A stretch of DNA of 64,000 bases from Rhyacophila brunnea. Lineage: Eukaryota > Arthropoda > Insecta > Trichoptera > Rhyacophilidae. The stretch is from the NCBI GenBank assembly GCA_022495005.1, contig JAGYXB010002036.1, positions 372,001 to 436,000 of the forward strand. Direction: 5' to 3'. Made by a program: the position numbers and the translations under genes. Below the pieces are notes generated by a model. The model saw only the letters and a program-made list of their open reading frames with translations. It ran no database searches and was not told the origin of the DNA. This document shows, in pieces, positions 10,411 to 24,167 of the stretch; within the stretch, counting starts at the first letter, position 1; each line of letters starts with the position of its first letter.

Positions 10411-13400
10411 ATTTTCTATTTAATACCTTTCTTTATTTAAATGATTTCGACAAATCAAACATAATTTGCTCATCAAAATAATCTCTTAACACAATGATGT
10501 CGCTTGTGATTCAATTAAGAACTTTGTGACTAATGAAGCAAAATTTCAACCGTGTTAAAATCGATTAAGCCATTGAAATCAAACATAGATTCGTATCGAA
10601 AATTTATTGTAAACAAAGTGATGTAATGGCAAGATTTTCACCGTTTTGAAATGAAATACAGCACTTTCATTCTACAATCTACCAATTAATTCGTTTTACT
10701 TTTGATTATTTCATTAGCATTATTCGGTACGGTAATTTTACAGTTCCGTAATTGTTTATCGTCATTAAGTTGGGTTATCTACAGAATTAATTATTAGAAT
10801 ATATTTTTATGTTACCCTCTTCACAAAAAAAACTATATATTTATACTATAAAAATGTGATCTATAGAGTAATTAAAGGATATCTATTGTTATTATTATTG
10901 TAGTACCATAATCAATAACTTGAAATACGCAGAGAAGTATTACTGAAAATAATGAATATTGTTGATTAAATCAAAGTTACTAAAGTATCCATTTGATTTT
11001 AATAATCGAAGTAATAAGAAATTAGAAACTATTACTGTTTTCCTTACAAATTTTCTTCATTTTTACGATATATTTTCATTGTCGCTTTGAATTTTCTCCG
11101 CTAGATGTCAGTGCAGGTCGTACAATTTTATTTATTCAATATAATTTTCATAATATTATATTCTATATACTATAATTTTGCAATGTGGAATGATAGCCCT
11201 GTGCCATATTGATGAAACAAACAGCATTCATTTAACTTCATTGTACGACACGTGATTTAATACAATGTTATTAGGCAATATCATGCGCTGCATATCACAT
11301 GACACATGACAAACACATTGCAGTTATTTATTTATGATGGCTACAGAATGATGACAAGGTACTAAATTAACATATCGCAGTCAACTTTACTATTATACAG
11401 TCATATTATTTAATCTTAATAAAACGTGTGTAGTACAGTGCAACTTCTGTATCAAGTCTTCTACGTCACTTCGTTCGTTTCTGGAACTAAAAATTTCCCC
11501 CTGCATTTCCTTTTCCCGCAACGATATTCCCCGCGCTCATCATTTTATTAATTGTGTGTTCGATATATTGATTATCGATTTATTAATGAATGATTAAACC
11601 TTTACGGAAGCAGGCGAAATGTATTATTTCAAATGTAGAGGAGAAACAAAAGAAACCTTTCAGTTCCTCTCAATAGTGCCTGGAATAGAGTATCTGCTAT
11701 AACAAACTAACATTCAAAAATCACGTGACGTAGAATATTAAATTATTTGATGTAGAAGTTGGGCTATAGATACATTTGCATGATATCCACGTTAGATTTC
11801 GAAGCCATAGTATGTCTTTATCTTGGTAAATATATTAAAACTTTTCAAAAAGTAGGCAGATATACCTACGTTTCCATTTTCAGTGAAAAGCTAATCATAC
11901 AGACATACGCAGGGTCTTCACATTTTCAAATTTTGATAGAATACGTTGTCAGTTTTAACATAATTAATAATTGTTAATTGTAAAACTAGTATTTTTTTTA
12001 AGGTTTTAAATATTAAATTCTCCTTAGTAGCGGAGAAAAAAACTAATGATAAATTATTATATTAAGTTAAAAAAAGTTTAATGTTCGCCCCTAAGCGGAC
12101 CGTCATATGTACCTTCACTGAATGAAGGTATTGTAACATCTATCGTCATAAAATAGAACTAACGATCTCGGTCGGTAATGAAGTACTAAGTACACAAAAA
12201 CAGTTGTTATAAACTGACGGAGTAGTCGATATCAAACCTTTCAATCAAGTGGTTCTCAAATAATCTCTCAGTTGACCAATCGTTCCTCGTATATTGTGTT
12301 TGTCCACAATAGATATAAACCCTATCTTGACTTCAGTGTTCATGTTTAAACATCGTACATATAGAAAAGATTAACAATCTTACTTCGCATTTTTTAGTAT
12401 ATATGTATATAATATTATGTTTAATTATATTTTTGTTTATCAAATACTGTCTAGCTAGCAAATGGCGGCTTTAACCAACCTTATTATTATGTAAAGGTAA
12501 AGACTTCAGGTCCACAACACCTATTATATATTCGGTACCTATTTATAAACATATCTGGTTACAACTCACACATTCACATAACGTGTAAGTTGCGTGTAAT
12601 ATATTGTAGTGGAAAAGCGCAAATTAATTTTGACATTTTGTCTCTTTCATCATCTGCCTAGAATGCAATCGTGTCTAGACGGTTTATTTTTGGCATATCT
12701 TTCCAAAAATACTTTCATAACATTCTTTTCAAAACGAATGTTTTTTATAAACATGACACAAACATTTGTTTATTTAGCTAGTAATTAAGCGACTGTAACA
12801 ATGAAATACCTACTTACCTGCTCTAGTTTTTAAATTATGATTTATTTTGCAAATGAAAAAATATTTAAATAAACATATGGCTAATATTTCAATTATTTCA
12901 AAATAACTACATATCAACCGTACTGATTATTTAGGTATAAGTGATAATTTTTAACTTTATATGAAAGCAAATAATTAGTTTTGTCATATCATTTTCAAAC
13001 CCTGCCAAAAGTGGCTGAAAATGGCAGGTTTTCTTAACGCAACCGATTCATCAGAAAATTTAAAATGGGACCTCTAAACAGTTCAACCCAGTCATACATT
13101 TAAAAAAACGTAATAAATTCTTAAACAGAACAAATATTCAAGTATTATTTAAAAATGTTAAAATCAGTGAGGTTTCGTAGAAGTAGGAAGATCATGTATC
13201 GCTAGGTAACAGTATATTATGATGTCAAATGCGAATATTACATACTTACCTACATCTTTAATAGTATATTTTAACGTTAATTTTTTAACGCTATATCTCA
13301 TCCTGTCTCATTGTTGAAAGATTATAATATATACCTATAGGTATAATGATACCTTTATTATTGTAATTCGTCTACTTTCGTTTCATTCCTGTTTTAATAT

Positions 13401-15139
13401 AAATTCATGAAAGCTATTAAGCTAAATACTAAATATGTAGATATACTTCTGTGTGTATGTATGTTTTGTGATTTATATAAAATGACTCTGTTTATGCTTA
13501 TAAATTTAATAAAATAAAATTCGTAAAGAGTCTTAAAATCAACACGCCACTGCGTTAGGTGTAAAAGTGGTATCAAACAAAGATGGAAGCACCAAAGGAC
13601 AATTCAATTATTGATGCATTTAGAACGGCATGGCATGTGTAGCTAAAAAAATGAAACTAAGTTTTCATTCTAGACAATTAGAATAATTATTATTGATATA
13701 CATAGATACATACAATTTCGGGATTGCATGCCCTAGTTTTAACATAATATGTGTTCATTCGTGTCGCCTTACAATTTCCTTTACAAAATCATATTAATCT
13801 ATATATCAGGGTGTAAACATCAAAAATATTTATTTAATGAGACAGCATTTACAGTGATTCAGCACCACATCAGTTGAAACTTAATACGTTTGTGTGTTGT
13901 CATAGTTTCGGACATATTATCTTGTTCCTTGATCAAGACCGTGATTATATTAAATTAGTCCACATACGTGACAGTTTTCAAAACAATTTTGAAGTTCATT
14001 CAGTTGACAGTGATCTTACACGTGCCAGAATGATTCAATAAATTAATATACACACCGTGATTTCGTAATAATTAATTGAGTAATTGTTTTGTGAAGCCAT
14101 CTTTAGTTTGTTGTACCAACATATAAGTTATAACTTATATAACAAAAAATATTCCATTACATTACGAACTATTCCCAATTTGATATGATGCATTTTAAAA
14201 GAATTCCAATGAATACAATATGCCGATTAAAATACGTAGTTGTTAATACAAACTGTATGGAGTGAAGTGAATTATATCTATTCGTCCAGTCAGGTCAGTC
14301 TGTAAAGCATGAGACTTCAAATGAGGATCAACCATTTGCAATTGGATCAAATCATTGGTTACCGAACCGTTAATACAAGCATTTTTTATTATTTATTAAA
14401 AAACGAAAAACAATATTCGATCTTGCTAACCGCAATACGTTAATAAAATTATTAATTCGAAAAAGCAATATGCAATATTTGCCTTCGTAATATGAGGCTC
14501 CTTTTTTTCCTCATTGACATTTAAAAGACGGTATAAATATTTATTAGTTAAAAATATATACAGTCGTTTCCACCGAAGTGACCCCATTTTTCGGAAAATT
14601 CTTGGAAAAGTTGAAAACCGCGAACATAACTTGCATTTAAAAAAAAAACAGTCAAGCAGACTTTCTTTTAAAATCGTATTCAGTACAACATTTAGTGCAA
14701 GTGACTGCAATAACAATTTACCAGCCAAATTAATGATCATATTATTATGTAGGTAAGTTAAATGTTTATTAGATTATTACAAACATACACTATTGAATAT
14801 TTTCAAAAATACATTTCAAAATACATCAAAACTAGTAACCTGACATATTTCTTGCCAATATAACTTATTATTCTTGAAATTAAAATAGAAGCAGTTTTCC
14901 AACCGTCAGGTGACATGATACCCGGTCATTTGCCATTTCGGTGGCTTGCCACATCTATACCATAACGTAGTTTATTTATTTAATAGCAATAATAAATTCC
15001 TAAAACATAATTTACTGTGATAAATTGAAATATTTCTTAATATTGCAAGAAACAATGTTTTTTAAAAACAGTAAATTATTGGTAAGTAATTGTCATTGAC
15101 TATGACATATGTATTTATTATAATCACGTAGAGATTTCG
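10411..15139. other. Long unassigned AT-rich stretch
   Basis: No repeat partner, domain or RNA gene was recognised. A perfect 20-bp palindrome (ATATAAGTTATAACTTATAT) is at 14121-14140, and a short hairpin TACCTTCACTGAATGAAGGTA is near 12110. Overlapping frames of 80 and 104 codons at 14426-14756 on opposite strands have no recognisable motifs. Confidence 0.3.
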
Positions 15140-15205
15140 CAACAGATTTATTTTTACGAGAAATGGATATTTAGGCACTTACTCAACCTACTAGGACACC
15201 GCATT
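15140..15205 (-). mobile_element. SINE core fragment
   Basis: ACAGATTTATTTTTACGAG, AAATGGATAT and CACTTACTCAACCTACTAGG match the core and 3' part of the SINE at 58325-58380 in the same orientation. The tRNA-like head is not visible. Confidence 0.55.
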
Positions 15206-16104
15206 TTATTAAAAATTCTGGACGGACATGCCCTTTTGATTCATTTATAATTAAATCGACTTTAAAAAGGAAAAAAGACGTAATCCACACAAATCAAATT
15301 TTACAGTTGTAGACATAAAACCGTTTTGTTATAGTTTTCGGTCAAAAGTTAAAATACATAATAGACATCACCTTGAAGTGCCTGATAATTAATAATTTGG
15401 TTTTTATATTCCTGCTCTGACATTAATTATTGAGTCAATTAAAGAAAAACCAACAAAAATGGTGGTTAAGTTGTTTTTTCCACTAGATAATAAATCGGTA
15501 TTTGCAGCTTACATTCTTTGTACACGGCATGTATTTAGTCGTGTACCACGTTAATATCCAATAAAACCTATTTTGAAAAAAACTGAGAGTTATGTCCTTT
15601 TTCTTTTCTACAGTCGATATAATTGCCATAACCTTTGTCGACAGTAGTTCAATGAAGAAAGAAAAGCTTTATAATGTTTCCTAATCTTGATTTAACTGAT
15701 TCTGAGTTCGTAATCATAACTACCAATTCGATCTTAGAAACATTTCACTTTCCGATAGCTCGGTTAGTTAAAAAATAAAAAATCTTTAAGTGTTTTTTTT
15801 GCAGATCGCATTGTATGTCATTCGCTTGATAGAAAGATAAGATAATAAACAAACATGACAAGGCAGTGATAAATGATAATTGATCATATAAGAATAATAG
15901 CGACATTGTACAATCATGCGCCAACAAAAACAACAACACATTACGAGCCTCTTCAAATAATTGATACTGTAGATCAGGTGTACCGAACTGTTGGATATAT
16001 TTTTGCTCGGTGAAGTTTAATCAGTAGTCGGAAACTTATGGTACGCGGAAAGTTTTTTAGTGGAAGAGGATGATGAATAATTAAAAACTCGGAAACGTGC
16101 TTAA
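15206..16104. other. Unassigned AT-rich DNA
   Basis: Nothing recognised. Confidence 0.3.
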
Positions 16105-16507
16105 AACGGGAATGGGACGTCTGGCCTCCGGACAATTGGACGCCGAACTGTCGTAGACACGTGTAGACGAGGTAATTTAATAATTTTCTATCTACTACCT
16201 AGTAGTTTGAATTCATTTTACTCTTAACACAAAGTATTCATTATCGCGGATTGAGAATTACCATGCCTACGGCTTTATATAAAATAAAAAACTCTTTTTT
16301 CGTTGGAACTTAAACATATGCACGATTAAATCATTGTTTACGCCTGCATATTTACATTCTCACCAACTATTAAATCATAATATAATCATTGGAATATAAA
16401 TAATAATACTGAATATATTTTTTTAAAGTACCAATAAGTACCTAACGTCTATTTATTTTCGAATTTCGTGGCGTCCAGTTGTCCGGTGCCAAATCGTCCT
16501 AGAACCC
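16105..16507. mobile_element. TTAA-flanked MITE, copy 1
   Basis: TTAA flanks both ends (16101-16104 and 16508-16511). The subterminal inverted repeats read CCGGACAATTGGACGCC on the left and, in reverse complement, CCGGACAACTGGACGCCA on the right. The block recurs in inverse orientation at 32800-33198. A TTAA target fits piggyBac or Kolobok superfamilies. No transposase is encoded. Confidence 0.75.
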
Positions 16508-16514
16508 TTAAAAC

Positions 16515-16710
16515 CAGGGCTTCAAACCGGAAGTGAACCGAAAACCGAATAAACCGTAATTTTTATCGGAACAAAAACTGGGACCAAAGAGATATAGATA
16601 TATATATTTTAGGCGCAAAGAATTAATCGTTCACTATCGTGTGGTGCATCTCGACATAATTCTCATAATTTATGTGTAATATATTATTATAATAACGGTT
16701 CGAAACCCTG
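16515..16710. mobile_element. Small hAT-like MITE, CAGGGCTTCAAACCG ends
   Basis: The left end CAGGGCTTCAAACCG and right end CGGTTCGAAACCCTG form 15-bp TIRs with two mismatches around a 196-bp non-coding element. The flanks (CTTAAAAC and TTTAATAT) match only 5 of 8, so the TSD is weak. It sits immediately next to the TTAA MITE. Confidence 0.55.
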
Positions 16711-17647
16711 TTTAATATTAACTATGAAACAAATATTGAAATGTTAGGTTAGGTTATACTAGTGAGTAATGATTGTATTTTTATGATTTTCTTATTAAAT
16801 AGTAAGTAGTTTATTATTGTTTTACTTGTTTTTAATATAGTTTTATTAATTCAATTTCAGTGGTAGGTACAATCTTTTAAAAAATATGGAACGTCAGCCT
16901 ATGGGTTGCCGATAATTGGCCTAAATCAACGATATCATTTTAAAAAAGGTTTCATATCACTGCAAGAAATAAAATAATAAGAAATAACCATACACGAAGA
17001 CGTGTTTTAATTAATGATCGTGCCCTTATGTCCCGGACTGTGACGCTACAATAAAAAAAATGATGTTCAAGAATCTTAATAGTAAGAAAATGTTATTAAA
17101 TAATATGTTTTTAAAAAATTAATCACTATCAAACTGCAATTCAAACGCTTATAAAACGTATATACATAATATGAGATAAATACGTACAATTTTATATCAC
17201 ATTTTGTTTACCCGCCATTCAAATTGTATGTTTTAGTCCAGAATACACATTGATATTGATATTGTATACATTGCTTCTACTATAAGACTTGTGAGATATA
17301 AAAGTGCATAACAATAATTTAAATTGTGGTGGTTTTTAACAGGCCTTAAAAGAAGATGTACAAAATATCGCAACATCATAAACCTACCTGTGCATGACCA
17401 ATAAATAAACAGGAATCGAAATGGTTCTGAGTACACTGCCCGCTCGTGAAACCCTTGAGACTAGCATTCCGGTTCGAGAATTATTAATAAAATAATTAAA
17501 TTCATTTTTTTTATATACTTACTTATTATTTTTAAAAAAATTATTGTCGGATGAAGTTTTGTGCTATTTTGCTTTTTAACAATGAAAATGAAAAACGCTT
17601 CATGCTGCTATCGAATGAGTAAGATCATCCAATGAATTAATTGCTCA
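16711..17647. other. Unassigned AT-rich DNA
   Basis: Nothing recognised. A 67-codon minus-strand frame at 17233-17436 shows no motif. Confidence 0.3.
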
Positions 17648-18320
17648 TGGCTTAGACTATAGATACATCTAGACGCCACCCATTGCGTTGCTAAATTTAA
17701 TGAAGCTGCGTGCCGTGCGTTTGGTTTGTGGGCGAGCGAACGCATTCGTTTACAAATGTTTGAGACCATAGACCATTTCGCTAATGCTCGCCCAAAGTGC
17801 TCGCACTAGATGCTCAGAATTAAAATATAATTTTCTATTTTTTTTACGTTATATAGTATTTTTAAGCGGTCAAAATGCAACCATTAGGTAAATATATCCA
17901 TAATTGAAGTTATTTTAAAGAAACACTAGGTTACTTGATATTAAAATACATAATAATATACAAATAAATTATCACGAACATGTATCAACTTACGTATGAA
18001 ACGTAATACCATCTTCTTGCTTATCAGTGCGGCTACCACATTTTAATATAACACACAGAACCATCTTTTCTACTTAATTAACTAAAACTATTTACCACTG
18101 ACTTTATGTTTAACACTAAAAATAGCAATTTTAGCAACACGCGCTCGCAGGTTATCGACGCTTAATTAAGCAACAAACTAAGATTTGGCGGTGACACCAT
18201 AGCAAACCATCTGACACATCTGTAAACCTTTTATCTTACTCCAGCACGTGTCGCAGGGATTATAAGGGTGCCGAATATTTTCTCACTCGCACTTATGCAT
18301 AATTTTTGTTCAGGCCTTGG
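17648..18320 (-). repeat. Dispersed repeat 'R650', copy 1
   Basis: The block is repeated in inverse orientation at 41016-41604. Shared landmarks are AGACTATAGATACATCTAGA, GTGGGCGAGCGAACGCATTC, ACCATAGACCATTTCGCTA, TTTTTAAGCGGTCAAAATGC, TTATCGACGCTTA, CTTATAATCCCT-type words and CAGGCCTTG at the far end. One end carries an internal fold-back (GGGCGAGCGAACG against CGCTAATGCTCGCCC). No coding frame, TIR or LTR structure is evident. The family is unknown, and copy lengths differ by about 80 bp. Confidence 0.7.
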
Positions 18321-19048
18321 TTCATGGGCGTTTAGCCTTCCTTCATGATCATCTTTTTAGGAAAATCGCAATAATAGATTGGCCCAGCTAAATGTTGACC
18401 AGACTACAGTGGCTCTTCTGATTCAACCGACATGTTGAATCACTTGAAATACTCCCTGAGGATTTGATTGGCATTCTGCGATTCGTCACGTTACCATGTG
18501 TGTATCATTAAAATATAATGTACCATGAACTTAACACGTGCCGGATCATACATGCCAGAACTTCTGATTCTGTATTTTAATTTTGTTGTCGTTGGGGACA
18601 AAAAAACTCATCTCATTATAACCTTGCACGCGCTTAGCTAACTCATTCCCGACGCTTCACTCGGAATTTTATGAAACAGTTAACTACACGTTTTAATATC
18701 AAACATTCCGGACATGCATTATTAATACACCCCCGCAGAGTGTGCGTAACTTTTGACACTTGCGAAACCACTGGCAAACAAAAAAATCATAATATATTTC
18801 ATTAAATTTTAATAATAATAATAAATTATCATAATTTTAGCATCTATTTTCAAAAACCGATAAGTGCACGATTCAATATTTGTGGTGAACAGCGTTTTTT
18901 GTTAAGTAGTTCAAATTCCGTTGCTACAGTCATAACTCACATTTTCCAATGTTCTCATTCTTTTAGTTAATAATGCCATGATTCAAATTGCATCAATCTA
19001 TAAAAAATATAGTTGGATATCAAAAATCGTTATTAGTTAGGTAAAAAC
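18321..19048. other. Unassigned AT-rich DNA
   Basis: Nothing recognised. Confidence 0.3.
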
Positions 19049-19490
19049 TAATTTATGTTCCCTCAGTTCTTTTCTATGGTGTGGAAGTATGTATGCTAAA
19101 CCAAGAGATGTCACGGAGACTTGAAGCTTTCGAGATGTGGCTGTATAGGCGCATCCTCAAAATTCCTTGGACTGACCGGGTGACAAATGTTGAAGTTCTC
19201 AATCGAATGGGGAAGGACCGAAAAGTTCTACGTAGTATCAAAACCAGGAAACTAAAGTACCTCAGCCGCATTATGAGAGGACAAAAATACAACATTCCCC
19301 AACTTGTCATTCAAGGAAAGATCAATGGGAAGCGTAACAGAGGACTGCGCCGCATTTCGTGGCTTAAGAACCTCCGTGATTGGTACGAATGCAGCTCCAC
19401 TGAACTGTTCCGGGTAGCAGACGACAGAGATAAGATCACCTTGATGGTGGCCGACCTCCGCTAGGGGATGGCACAATAAGAAGAAGAAAA
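19049..19490 (+). pseudogene. RTE-type LINE reverse transcriptase C-terminus, 5'-truncated
   Basis: The plus-strand frame reads VPSVLFYGVEV, then RRLEAFEMWLYRRILKIPWTD, VLNRMGKDRKVLRSIKTRKL, YLSRIMRG, KRNRGLRRISWLKNLRDW and VADLR, then a stop. It is followed by GGGGATGGCACAATAAGAAGAAG. This is the very common C-terminal region (after the catalytic palm) of insect RTE-like endonuclease-reverse transcriptases, including the microsatellite-type AAG 3' end. The frame is intact over about 140 codons, so the copy is relatively young. It lacks the endonuclease and the catalytic FADD region and cannot be active. It is a different lineage from the tails at 880-987 and 44413-44785. Confidence 0.85.
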
Positions 19491-22156
19491 CTAATTCCAA
19501 AAATCTCTCGTTGGAAAATTATATTGTGGCCCTACGGCCTTTCTAAACAACCAGGAACTCTATTTTTTCTCACACTTACATGGAGAATTTGACATCTTGA
19601 GAAGGAAACATTGTGATATCCATATATACTATAAAAAAATAAATTGATAATGTCACATTGTATGTATCATTGATCCCGCGTTACGTGGTAGAATTCTATC
19701 ATAAATATTACAATTAAAAGTGATCGTTAAATCATTCTAAAGATGGCTCTGTAGCCCGAAACAGGTTTCAATATCAACATCTCGACAAAAGTACAATTTA
19801 ATATTCACATCTTTTTTTTTAAGTAAATGCGTTGCCATTTCTTTCGACGAAAGGAAATGTTATGAATAATTTTCTAGGCTTCGAAGTGTTGGAAAGATCG
19901 CACATTTTGTTCCTTGTCATTTTAATAAAGAAAATTCATTGCGGAGTTTTCATCATCACGCCCTAAATGAAATACATTTATCAACTCGGCGCCGTCTACT
20001 ATTACTGCGCACTTTCCTCTACACTTTATTTTATTTCACAAAATACCACAATTCGACTTCCAAATTGTATATCATACTCCCTTGAAATAATCGTCCCTTT
20101 AGTTATAATTAATATAAAACTTATTAATGATACGTTGACTCTCGAGAATAGACACTACTATCATTTTATTAATTATTTATTACTAGATACTTACTAGTTG
20201 ACAATCTTCCTCAAAGCCTACGGGACAGGTTCCTGTTTTTTACTATAAAGTAACTATTGTTATAGCCCTGTAGTTTTGAGCCTTCGTATTCACTTTTTCT
20301 TATCAATCCTAAGTATTAATTAATAAGCAGCATAATGAACGTCTGGTAATGCATTTGATAAGGTCTATTGTTTCAAACCTTCTTTCTTATAATATGTTTT
20401 ATATCTACTTTTCTCATTAACCAAATGTCTGAGAATTATATGTTTAACATAAGTTTGTTTTATATAAAATCATACTCGCTTTTAAATTAGTATCGAATGA
20501 GCCTTAAAGAATTAAGCATAATATATACGTACTGCATTCAATCACTGTATCAAATTAGACTGTTAACAAGTTATTGTCCATCACGTCTTAATCTTTTATA
20601 TATATTACATTCTAATAAAGCAGTTTAAATATAAATAAGTGTTTATATGAAGTTGATCCCGCCGTTCCATAACACCATGTCCAACTTCAACTAGGCTGTC
20701 TAATAAGCTGCCAGTTATCTACCGCAATTTTCCATTATTATTCTTCACAAAAAACAAATAACTCAAGGCTCCATATGTCGTGTTTTGGTCTTCTTTTGGG
20801 ATTCGTTGCACTAATCGTCAAACTATGCTCTTACTGTGAAAAGAGCCTACTGCACGACTGTAATATTTAACTACGTCTCGGCAAAGTGTTTGGATTGTTA
20901 GGATTTATTTATTCTCTTTCAATTATTCATATGGCAGGCCGTGATTGCTGCAATAAGGAATCAAGTGATACGTTGAGATCAAGCATGGTTAATTGGAAAA
21001 CTTGGTTAATGTTTTTCTTTCAAAATCGCAGTAAAACCATATTATGACTATATATACCATATATACGACTCAATTCCTATGACCCAATCGTGCGTTTGAC
21101 CAAAATTCATTCACCACGATCGACGCGTTGCACATGCCTGCTGTAAAACTTCGTTTATTCTCAATCAATCTACATAATATTGCATATTCGATACTTTTTT
21201 AACCATTCTCATACGGTGATAAAGTGATAATAAATTGCGTTACTGTACAATTTTTACGTTGTGACGCTATTTCAAAATGAAAATATTGGTTCCAGTATTA
21301 ATTGGTATGTGATAATTTAAAATAATTAAATTAATAATATTTGATATCGTAGAACGTACCAAAGCAAGTTTGTTTTCCGTCATTTGTGTAACTACATTTG
21401 ACAATATTTATTATTTGATTCAGAACAGTGATACAGGTATGAATGTCGATTTAATTACCCAGTGACTTGTTTATTTAACTTTCCGGTAGATAATAGTGCT
21501 AATCTGCAATTCTTGTTATTTCTAGATTTCCACCTTATCTTTGAGGAAATAATGCAATCAGCAATTACGTTCACGCGTCGTACTAAATTTGTAAACAGTC
21601 ATAGAAATATATTTTTTTATTTACATTTTGATTATCCTTTATGTTTTATCAGATAGGTATTACGCAGTATTAATAATTGTTAGTTTATATACCTAACTAT
21701 GAACAATATTCATTTTCATCCAGAATAATAAGACTCTAATGCAGTGAATACATTATCAGTCTATAGTTTCTCTATAAATTCAATGATAGAAAGTGCCAAC
21801 TGTAATTTAATAGTATTTTGAATCACTATTCATAGCAATTTCAATTAATTTTAACAGCTTCAGTAAAGTAATAGCTTTACCATTTTTTTTAAATTTTGCT
21901 TCTATGTGCTCCTCTCTTCCATGAGTACTTATAACTTAAAAGTCATGTATCTTAAGTCAATAAATAACGCTGTATTTGCGATGAATCAATCGTTTATTTT
22001 CATTTAAACTATAATATTTCGTTTGTGATTTAATGGTATCTGCGAAGCTATTTTATACACAAGGCGGCTATCGGCGGCTAAAGTGATAAATATTATCACT
22101 CTATCATATTTATGTATTGAAGTAGTTAATTATTACAATAAGTTTACCGTCTAAAC
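19491..22156. other. Unassigned AT-rich DNA
   Basis: Only short AT-rich open frames without motifs are seen. No repeat partner in the window. Confidence 0.3.
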
Positions 22157-22879
22157 CAGGGGGGTAAAACTGCAGCCCGCGGGCCGCATGTGGCCCGCCG
22201 GGTATTTTTTTGCGGCCCGCCATCATTAATTGTACTTCTGATTACGAATAACTTTTTTCATATATTTTTTTAAAAAATATTGACAATAGATTAAAATTTG
22301 AAGAATTTCTTGTTTCGTAAATGTATTATCTCAGTACGTCTTCCTTGCGTCTCGTCTCACACTATGTAACCACTATTTTCTACGTTGAACATCGATTTCA
22401 ATAGATATTGATAGTGTGCCGACAGAGCTACAACTTGAGATCATTGATCTGCAGTGTGACACTGATTTAAGAGAATTGCATCGTCGTGAAGAAATCTCCA
22501 AATTTTACAATGCCCTTAATTCAGACAATTTCGACCAACTTAAAGATTATGAAAGAAAAATGTTCATTATTTTTGGATCAACCTATATATGTGAACAAAC
22601 ATTTTTGATCATGAACCTCAATAAAAATTCTTTACGATCAAATATCTCCGATGCCCATTTAGAAGCAGCTTTGAGAATATCAACTACAAAATTAACACCT
22701 GAATTTAAAAAAATGTTAAAAAATGTACATCAGTTTCATTCTTCTCATTAATTTTTTGTAATGTTTATTTTTCGTGATAATAAATAGTGTATATCTAAAA
22801 ATGGTATTTTACTTGCGGCCCGCCGCTCATTTTTAATTCTTGAATTTGGCCCTCCATCAAAAAAGTTTGCCCCCCCCTA
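22157..22879 (+). mobile_element. hAT (GTF2IRD2-like) deletion derivative, copy B
   Basis: The TIRs are CAGGGGGGTAAAACTGCAGC on the left and CCCCCCCTA on the right. The 8-bp flanks GTCTAAAC (22149-22156) and CTCTAAAC (22880-22887) match at 7 of 8. Between about 22395 and 22751 an open frame encodes IDSVPTELQLEIIDLQCDT, EEISKFYNALNSDNFDQL, IFGSTYICEQTFLIMNLN and SDAHLEAALRISTTKLT, the hAT dimerisation tail. The preceding ~240 bp are 5' terminal DNA fused directly to this tail, with the same junction as in copy A, so both descend from one internally deleted master. The frame is uninterrupted here, but without the DDE core it cannot be a transposase. Confidence 0.88.
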
Positions 22880-22887
22880 CTCTAAAC

Positions 22888-23625
22888 GAAACTGTCAAAA
22901 AGTGCCATGTTTAAACAACGCCTCTCTTGGATGTGTTAACTTTTAAAGCGAGATAGACAGTTTTGACAGTTTTTTTTAGAATTATTAATAACTTCGCTTA
23001 ATAGTTATTATAACCATCGATTCATGCAGAATTCTTAAGCTATTTGTTATGAGAACATTATTACATCAGTTTGTAATATATGTTTTAACTATTTATTTCG
23101 GACTGTTATAGGTTGATCAGTGTTTTATCAGTTGTTTTTTTTGAAAATTTAATAAAAACTAATAAAAAATGAGATCCGATATTTCATTTGTTTTTCATAC
23201 TAGACCACCTACTATATGTCCTAATTCTATGTACTTTGCATTTATATGACAATGCGCAACATAATGATAGCCATCATCATAAAATACTCAAGTTATAACC
23301 AGATAAAGCGATATGTAATCATTGTTTTTGTCAAATTGCTAGTAAATGAATGAAAAATGTGTTTCAAATGACCTTATATCGTATTTATCCTTGCATTGTT
23401 TGTTTACCGTGAAAAACAAACAATAACAAACTTATATTATTTTACTATTATTACAACATAATATGGCAAAATAAACCTGACATTGGAATTTATAATGCAA
23501 TATTGCTTACAATTTTTCATATACATTATAATTTAAAAACGTGTAATGATAGCGTGTAATTATTGTATTTCATGTTTGAAGTGGCGTAAGCCTATATCAA
23601 GCATAAATAACGCGTCCTCAGAGTA
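22888..23625. other. Unassigned AT-rich DNA
   Basis: Nothing recognised. Confidence 0.3.
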
Positions 23626-23744
23626 TGTTATACCTACAAACTTGTAAACAAGTTAATAAGGGTTAATAAACAATAATATGACGCAATACCTACAAAATTA
23701 TTCTAACTTGGTCAACACACTGTGGGCCAGCAGACGGTCATAGT

Positions 23745-24150
23745 CATGGTCCCCACATCCTGAAGCGGGCCCCCAGGCCAGGATCTTTGACGCCCCCCCC
23801 TACCTATCGCTAAGATTAAAGGCAGTCTGACGCTCTACTGTAGCGTTTTCCAAATGGTATTCGAGATCAAATAAAATTCAGTGTATTTTTATCGATTTTT
23901 TAACACAGAATTATAGAGTCGCCGAATGTCAACACTCAGCAACCAAATATTGCATCGTACTTTTCCATAATCTAATAATCTAAGCGACCTAAATTTTATC
24001 CTGAAGTTTTTTTTAAGAATTTTTATTATTATTTTATATTCTCATTTATCTGGTCGACCCGCCATGCCGCCGCCCCCCACCCCCCCCCCCTGAGCCCGGA
24101 CCCCTAGGCTAGAGCCCTGTCAGCCCCCCCCCTCCCTTGTGGAGGCCATG
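23745..24150. mobile_element. CATG-ended hAT-like MITE, complete copy with perfect TSD
   Basis: It begins CATGGTCCCCACAT and ends TTGTGGAGGCCATG, flanked by GTCATAGT at 23737-23744 and 24151-24158 (8 of 8). Its subterminal words (GCGGGCCCCCAGGCCAGGAT, CTATCGCTAAGATTAAAGG) match those of the 7137-7636 element in reverse orientation. It is non-coding and sits inside the LTR-like repeat. Confidence 0.85.
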
Positions 24151-24167
24151 GTCATAGTACTGTGGAC

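Noticed and set aside
14426..14756. Overlapping frames of 104 and 80 codons on opposite strands
   Set aside because: No motif in either. Mutual antisense openness in AT-rich DNA is expected by chance.
19074..19500. Two minus-strand frames of about 80 codons
   Set aside because: They are antisense to the intact RTE reverse transcriptase C-terminus at 19049-19464.
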